Below the pieces are notes generated by a model. That model worked only from the letters and a program-made list of their open reading frames with translations, was not told the DNA's origin and ran no database searches. The position numbers and the translations under genes are program-made. 64,000 bases of DNA, taken from NCBI RefSeq assembly GCF_018069565.1, contig NZ_JAGPNL010000005.1:1-64000 (forward strand), in the 5' to 3' direction. Below, piece by piece: positions 59,420 through 64,000 of this stretch. Position 1 is the stretch's first letter; the number at the start of each line of letters is the position of its first letter. The stretch comes from Streptomyces tagetis. GTDB taxonomy: Bacteria; Actinomycetota; Actinomycetes; Streptomycetales; Streptomycetaceae.

Positions 59420-60994
59420 TCAGCGCAGCGGTCCGGTGACCGTCTCCGCCGCCGTGACCACGCGGCCCTCGCGGACGAACGCCTCCGCCGCAGCGAGGTC
59501 CGGCGCGAGGAACCGGTCCGGCCCGGGACCCTCGACCCCGGCCGCCAGTACGGCGTCGACGACCGCGCGGGACGCCGGTGCCGGCGTCAGGCCCTCGCGC
59601 AGCGGGATCGCGCGCGTCGCCGCGTACAGCTCGACGGCGATCACCCGGGTGAGGTTGTCGACGGCCGTGCGCAGCTTGCGTGCCGCCGACCAGCCCATCG
59701 ACACGTGGTCCTCCTGCATCGCGGAGGAGGGGATCGAGTCCACCGACGCGGGCATCGCGAGCCGCTTCAGCTCGCTCACCAGGGCCGCCTGCGTGTACTG
59801 GGCGATCATCAGCCCGGAGTCGACCCCGGCGTCGTCGGCGAGGAACGGCGGCAGCCCGTGGCTCCGGTTCTTGTCCAGCAGCCGGTCGGTGCGCCGCTCG
59901 GCGATGGAGGCCAGGTCCGCCACGGCGATGGCGAGGAAGTCCAGTACGTAGGCGACCGGCGCCCCGTGGAAGTTGCCGTTGGACTCCACCCGGCCGCCGC
60001 CGGTACCGAGGTCGGCCCCGTCGCCGTCGGGCAGGACGACCGGGTTGTCGACGGCCGCCGCCAACTCGCGCTCGGCGACCAGACGCGCGTGGGCGAGGGT
60101 GTCCCGGCCGGCGCCCGCGACCTGCGGGGCGCAGCGCACCGAGTACGCGTCCTGCACGCGGGGCGCGTCGTCCTGGTGGTGGCCGGTCAGGCCCGAGCCC
60201 TTCAGCACGGCGAGCATGTTGGCGGCGCTGTCGGCCTGCCCGGGGTGCGGGCGGATGGCGTGCAGCTCGGGGGCGAGCACCCGGTCGGTGCCGAGCAGGG
60301 CCTCCAGTGTGAGCGCGGCGGTGACGTCGGCGGACTTGTACAGCGTGTCGAGGTCGGCGAGGGCCATGACCAGCATGCCGAGCATGCCGTCGGTGCCGTT
60401 GAGGAGGGCGAGCCCTTCCTTCTCCCTGAGCGCGACGGGCCGGATGCCGTGCTCGGAGAGGAGTTCGCCGGCCGGGCGCACGGTGCCGTCGGGGCCCTCG
60501 GCGTCCCCCTCCCCCATGAGGGTCAGGGCGCAGTGCGACAGCGGGGCGAGGTCGCCGGAACAACCGAGGGAGCCGTACTCGTGCACGACCGGCGTGATCC
60601 CGGCGTTGAGCACGTCCGCCATGGTCTGCGCGACCTCGGGGCGGACGCCGGTGTGCCCCGAGCAGACCGTCTTCAGCCGCAGGAACATCAGGGCGCGGAC
60701 CACCTCCCGCTCGACCCGCGGGCCCATCCCGGCCGCGTGCGAACGGACGATGTTGCGCTGGAGCCGGCCCCGCAGCTCCGGGCCGATGTGCCGGGTCGCC
60801 AGGGCGCCGAAACCGGTGCTCACGCCGTACACGGGGTCCGGCTTGGCGGCCAGCGCGTCCACGATCGCGCGGGCCGCGGCCAGGGCGGCGACCGCCTCCT
60901 CGGAAAGCTCGACCCGGGCGCCGTGCCGCGCCACGGCGAGGACATCGGCCCCGGTGACGCCGGAGGTCCCCACCACCACAGTGTGCATATCCAT
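59420..60994 (-). CDS. hutH: histidine ammonia-lyase
   Basis: A 524-residue MIO enzyme that deaminates L-histidine to urocanate, starting histidine degradation. The MIO tripeptide is Cys-Ser-Gly (145-147) in EYGSLGCSGDLAPL rather than the common Ala-Ser-Gly, as I recall for the S. griseus enzyme. GLLNGT-like ALLNGTDGM, DNPVVL and SSAMQEDHVSMG are all present. ATG 60994 or 60988 both fit; the first matches MDMH at the S. griseus start. The 39-bp array lies upstream. Confidence 0.95.
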   Translation of the reverse strand: MDMHTVVVGTSGVTGADVLAVARHGARVELSEEAVAALAAARAIVDALAAKPDPVYGVSTGFGALATRHIGPELRGRLQRNIVRSHAAGMGPRVEREVVRALMFLRLKTVCSGHTGVRPEVAQTMADVLNAGITPVVHEYGSLGCSGDLAPLSHCALTLMGEGDAEGPDGTVRPAGELLSEHGIRPVALREKEGLALLNGTDGMLGMLVMALADLDTLYKSADVTAALTLEALLGTDRVLAPELHAIRPHPGQADSAANMLAVLKGSGLTGHHQDDAPRVQDAYSVRCAPQVAGAGRDTLAHARLVAERELAAAVDNPVVLPDGDGADLGTGGGRVESNGNFHGAPVAYVLDFLAIAVADLASIAERRTDRLLDKNRSHGLPPFLADDAGVDSGLMIAQYTQAALVSELKRLAMPASVDSIPSSAMQEDHVSMGWSAARKLRTAVDNLTRVIAVELYAATRAIPLREGLTPAPASRAVVDAVLAAGVEGPGPDRFLAPDLAAAEAFVREGRVVTAAETVTGPLR

Positions 60995-61076
60995 ATTCAG
61001 GAGCGTACGCAGTGAATTCCCCGATGTCACCACTGGATGTGGGGGGTGGTTTTACGGGGGCGGGGAGTGGGGTGGC

Positions 61077-61783
61077 GACATGCCCGGGGGTGGGGGTGGG
61101 TGCGCTGGGGTGGGGGACGTGCCGGGTCGGCGCGGCGGGTGCGCTGGGGTGGGCGACATGCCCGGTCGGTGGGTCGGATGCACTGAGGTGGGCGACACGC
61201 CTGCTGGGTGGGTCGGATGCACTGAGGTGGGTGACACGCCCGGTCGGTGAGGCGAGCGCACTGCGACGTGGGACACGCCCGGTGCGGTGTGTCGGACGCC
61301 TAATGGGGAGCGGCACGCCCGGAAGGGCGTGGCGTGCGCACCAGGGCGGAAGACTCGCCCACCTGGCGCGGCGCGCGCACCGCGGCAGGGGACACGCCGA
61401 CCCGGGGCGGCGAACGCACCACGGCACGGGACACGCCGACCCGGCGAGTCATGCGTACCACGGGCGCGAGACACGCCGACGCGGCGCGTCGGACGCATCA
61501 AGGTGTGGGACACGCCGACCGGGCGCGTCAGGCGCACTGGGGCGTACGACACGCCGACCCGGCGAGTCAGACGCACCCCGGCACCCGACACGCCCACACG
61601 GGCACGCCGAACGCCGTACGGCACGAGACACCCCCACCCCCGCACGCCGCACACACCACGGCCCACGACACGCCGCCCCGGCGTGCCTCACGCACCAGGG
61701 CACCCGACACACCAACCCGGCGCGGCGAACGCACCACAGCACCCGACACGCCCAAGCCCCCGCGCCACCCCACCCCACCCCCA
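61077..61783. repeat. 39-bp tandem repeat array, 18 units
   Basis: The conserved core G(A/C)CACGCC starts at 61077, 61116, 61155, 61194, 61233, 61272, 61313, 61352, 61391, 61430, 61470, 61509, 61548, 61587, 61627, 61667, 61706 and 61745. Fifteen of the 17 neighbouring pairs are 39 or 40 bp apart. Units also share a GCGCAC or GACGCA core about 20-27 bp in. The array fills the whole gap between the hutH start and the GGDEF gene stop. Frames are open because 39 is a multiple of three, but no start or domain supports a gene. Confidence 0.88.
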
Positions 61784-61786
61784 CCC

Positions 61787-62935
61787 CTACGGCGCATGCC
61801 TCCCCCGGAACCGACGCCGCTCCCCGTCGTCCCCCCGAGCCGGTTCGTCGGCGAGGCGTACGACGGGGTCGGCGGGCCCCTCGCGGCCGGCGACGACAGG
61901 CCGGGTGGAGCGCTCGGCCTTGGCGCGGTACTGGGCGGCGTCGGCGAGCCGGAAGAGCCGACGGCCGGAGCGGATCTGCCCGACGGCGTCCTCGGTGGAG
62001 GCGACCCCGCAGGCCACGCCGTCGCCGAGGTCGAGTTCGGAGGCACGGCGGCACAGCTCCTCCGCCGCCTTGACCACGTCGTCGGCGGGCGGGCCGACCG
62101 CGAGGAGACAGAACTCGTCTCCGCCGAGCCGCGCGGCGAGCGCACCCGGCAGCATCGCGCCGCAGAGGGAGAGCACCGAACCGAAACGTTCCAGCAACCG
62201 GTCGCCGACAGCGTGCCCGTGGGTGTCGTTGACCCGCTTGAGCCCGTTGAGGTCGCAGACGACGAGGCTGACGACGACGCCGTCGCGGCGGTGGCGTTCG
62301 ATGGCCTCGTCGAGCCGGGTGTCGACGGCACGGCGGTTGGCGAGCCCGGTGAGGGCGTCGGTGTACGCGAGCCGCCTGGCCTCCTCAAGGCGCTCGGTCT
62401 GGGCGATCCCGGCGGCCACCACCGAGGCCAGGACGGTGGCGAAGTCGGCGTCGGCGCGGCCGAAGAGCGGGTCGCCCACCGGCCGGGCCACGTACAGCTC
62501 GCCCCAGGCCCGGCCGTGCAGGACGATCGGGGCGACGACGCAGCAGCCGCGCCCCCGGCGGCGCAGGGCGGCGACGCGCTGGTGAACGTAGCCGGGGCGG
62601 CCGGCGGCCGGGCCCTCGGCGGTCTCGACCCAGGCGCCCGGCTCGACACCGCCGGCCCAGCGTTCGTGCAGGAACTCGGTGATCTCGGCGAACTGGTGGA
62701 CGGGGTAGGACTCGCCCTCGGGGAACTCCTCTTCGTCCTCGGCGCGGTCGCCGACGTTCACGAGGACGCGGAGCCTGCCGAGTTCGCGTTCCCACACCGA
62801 CAGCGCCGCGAAGCCGCCGCCCAGCGCCCGGCACGCGCCGACGGCCGCCGCCCGCCACGCCTCGTGCAGGCCGTGTGCGGCGGCCATGCCCTGTGCCAAC
62901 GCCACGACGGCCGCGAGCCGCCTGTCCTCACCCAT
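61787..62935 (-). CDS. GAF-GGDEF diguanylate cyclase
   Basis: A 382-residue protein: GAF sensor domain (about 15-175, WERELGRLRVLVNV, GYVHQRVAAL) then a GGDEF domain (TDALTGLANRRAVDTRLDEA; ARLGGDEFCLL intact active site; ADAAQYRAK). It should make c-di-GMP, which controls development in Streptomyces. No RxxD product-inhibition site is seen five residues before GGDEF. It has a leaderless-like start (TAGCCT 6 nt before the ATG). Confidence 0.9.
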   Translation of the reverse strand: MGEDRRLAAVVALAQGMAAAHGLHEAWRAAAVGACRALGGGFAALSVWERELGRLRVLVNVGDRAEDEEEFPEGESYPVHQFAEITEFLHERWAGGVEPGAWVETAEGPAAGRPGYVHQRVAALRRRGRGCCVVAPIVLHGRAWGELYVARPVGDPLFGRADADFATVLASVVAAGIAQTERLEEARRLAYTDALTGLANRRAVDTRLDEAIERHRRDGVVVSLVVCDLNGLKRVNDTHGHAVGDRLLERFGSVLSLCGAMLPGALAARLGGDEFCLLAVGPPADDVVKAAEELCRRASELDLGDGVACGVASTEDAVGQIRSGRRLFRLADAAQYRAKAERSTRPVVAGREGPADPVVRLADEPARGDDGERRRFRGRHAP

Positions 62936-63148
62936 CCCTCCAGGCTAGGGACAATCAGAATAAACAAGGACATTGACGTGGGTGAAACGGGAAGCCCGGA
63001 GCACCCCGCCCAGCCTCCCGCCCGACACCCCACCCAGCCACCCCGTCCAGCCGCCCCACCCAGCCGCCTCACCCACCGAGCGGCCCACCGAGCCGCCGAT
63101 CGCCTCACGCCCAGCGCCGCCCCCGGGCGGCCACCGACACCCGCCCCC

Positions 63149-63949
63149 TCACTCCCCCGGCCACCGCGGCGCGCGCTTCTCGTTGAACGCGGCGACGCCC
63201 TCAGCCCGGTCCCCCGAGAACGCCACCGTCCGCCACGCCGCGTCCTCGACCTCCAGCCCGGCCCGCAGATCGAGCCCGTGCCCGAGGCGCAGGGCGCGCT
63301 TGGCGGCGCGGAGGCCGACGGGCGAGTTGGCGGCGATGCGGGAGGCCATCTCCAGGGCCTCGTCCCGGTCGCGCCCCTTCTCCGTGAGGACGTCCACGAG
63401 CCCCAGTTCACGCGCCTCGGCCGCCTCCACGCGCCGCGCCGTGAAGACCAGCTCGGCGGCGCGCGCGGCGCCCACCCGGCGCGGCAGGAGCTGCGTACCG
63501 CCGCCCCCCGGGATCACGCCGACGGAGACCTCCGGCAGCCCCACCACCGCCGTGGGGTCGGCGACGATCACGTCACAGGAGAGCGCCAGCTCGAAACCGC
63601 CGCCCAGGGCGAAGCCGTGCACGGCCGCCACGGTGGGCACCGGGAGTTCCAGTACGGCCGTGTAGGCCCCCCGCGCGACCGGCCGCTGGCGCAGCAGGTC
63701 GGCGTCGGTGAAGGAGTTGCGCTCCTTGAGGTCGGCGCCGACGCAGAAGGCCCGTTCGTGGGTCGAGGTCAGCACGACCACCCGGACACCCGGGTCCGCG
63801 CTCAGGGCGGCGCATGCCTCGGTGAGGGAGCGGGCCATGGCGGTGGAGACGGCGTTCATGGCGCGCGGCCGGTCGAGCGCGAGTTCCGCGACATGCCCCT
63901 CCCCGTCCCTCCGCACCAGGACGAACTCCCCGAAGCGTTCCTCGCTCAT
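63149..63949 (-). CDS. enoyl-CoA hydratase/isomerase family protein
   Basis: A 266-residue crotonase. AFCVGADLKERNSF and HGFALGGGFELALSCDVIVA give the oxyanion hole; EVSVGVIPGGGGTQLLPRRVG places the two catalytic-region Glu. It hydrates enoyl-CoA in fatty-acid or amino-acid breakdown. GGAGGG precedes the ATG. Substrate unknown. Confidence 0.9.
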   Translation of the reverse strand: MSEERFGEFVLVRRDGEGHVAELALDRPRAMNAVSTAMARSLTEACAALSADPGVRVVVLTSTHERAFCVGADLKERNSFTDADLLRQRPVARGAYTAVLELPVPTVAAVHGFALGGGFELALSCDVIVADPTAVVGLPEVSVGVIPGGGGTQLLPRRVGAARAAELVFTARRVEAAEARELGLVDVLTEKGRDRDEALEMASRIAANSPVGLRAAKRALRLGHGLDLRAGLEVEDAAWRTVAFSGDRAEGVAAFNEKRAPRWPGE

Positions 63950-63960
63950 GACACCCTCCC

Positions 63961-63979
63961 GGTTAACGCGGGTTAACAG
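63961..63979 (-). promoter_or_regulatory. GGTTAAC direct repeat upstream of the crotonase gene
   Basis: GGTTAAC at 63961-63967 recurs as GGGTTAAC ending at 63977, with each GTTAAC palindromic. AT-rich for the region and just upstream of the start; a possible operator. Confidence 0.35.
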
Positions 63980-64000
63980 ATGGACCGTCCCGATCATCGC

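Noticed and set aside
61052..61666. Long open frames on both strands through the 39-bp array, which translate to 13-residue repeats
   Set aside because: Several frames are open at once because the period is a multiple of three; there is no ribosome site, no start at the array edge and no overlap with neighbours, unlike the Val-Asn ORF.
61077..61783. CRISPR-like array
   Set aside because: Units are contiguous with no unique spacers, period is short and no cas gene is present; it is a minisatellite.

Overview
The window is chromosomal DNA of a Streptomyces or a very close relative. It has very high GC content, strongly GC-biased third codon positions and frequent GTG starts. Marker content agrees: mycothiol S-conjugate amidase, an LAXTG sortase-type substrate, a chitinase promoter with DasR-type sites, DUF397/SigE-type proteins and several leaderless transcripts. 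It reads as core chromosome with small accessory patches. I see no rRNA, tRNA, insertion sequence, phage or CRISPR array.

Layout. 1-818: non-coding, with 22-bp and 14-bp tandem repeats and a strong hairpin. 819-1241: DUF192 protein. 1356-13946 (minus strand): a long tad/flp pilus operon. It is read as hypothetical zinc-ribbon protein, CpaB, TadZ/CpaE, two TadE-like pseudopilins, a very unusual V-N repeat protein, TadA/CpaF ATPase, TadB, TadC, histidine kinase, LuxR response regulator, Flp pilin, TadG-like protein, lipoprotein, OmpA-like protein. No prepilin peptidase is present. 14380-16092: family 18 chitinase with two DasR-type sites. 16171-18434: remnant of a regulator, its small partner protein, and a SigE-family sigma factor with a membrane protein. 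18518-20877: PH-like acidic protein and a GntP permease. 20945-21207: a 42-bp tandem array.

21208-26643: RidA, IclR regulator and PfkB kinase divergent from a D-amino-acid deaminase and an N-acyl-D-amino-acid deacylase, probably a D-amino-acid/N-acyl-D-amino-acid catabolic locus. 26811-35771: aminotransferase, two small proteins, PEP carboxykinase, PAQR/hemolysin III protein with TetR, Mut7-C protein, and a DUF255 thioredoxin-fold protein. 36037-40164: PPOX/F420-type protein, YceI and LUD proteins, a TetR regulator, a relic of a second TetR, and a zinc alcohol dehydrogenase. Three copies of an 18-bp element link the first four of these genes into one candidate regulon. 40398-43598: membrane-associated NB-ARC/TPR (STAND) protein.

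44172-50717: mca, DUF4307, greA, a DrrAB-type ABC exporter with an operator in its promoter spacer, ilvA and a MarR regulator. 51141-58263: sigma-like protein, small membrane protein, cystathionine gamma-synthase, a membrane-anchored protein, a MacB/FtsX-type ABC system and an L,D-transpeptidase lipoprotein. 58746-63949: LADTG surface protein, hutH, GGDEF protein and enoyl-CoA hydratase. An 18-unit 39-bp tandem array lies upstream of hutH, and inverted relatives of it lie downstream.

Most striking: the repeat ORF fused by 4-nt overlaps into the tad operon, the three-site TetR regulon, and the 39-bp and 42-bp minisatellite arrays. Functional assignments rest on recognition of family motifs in the translations; no database search was run.
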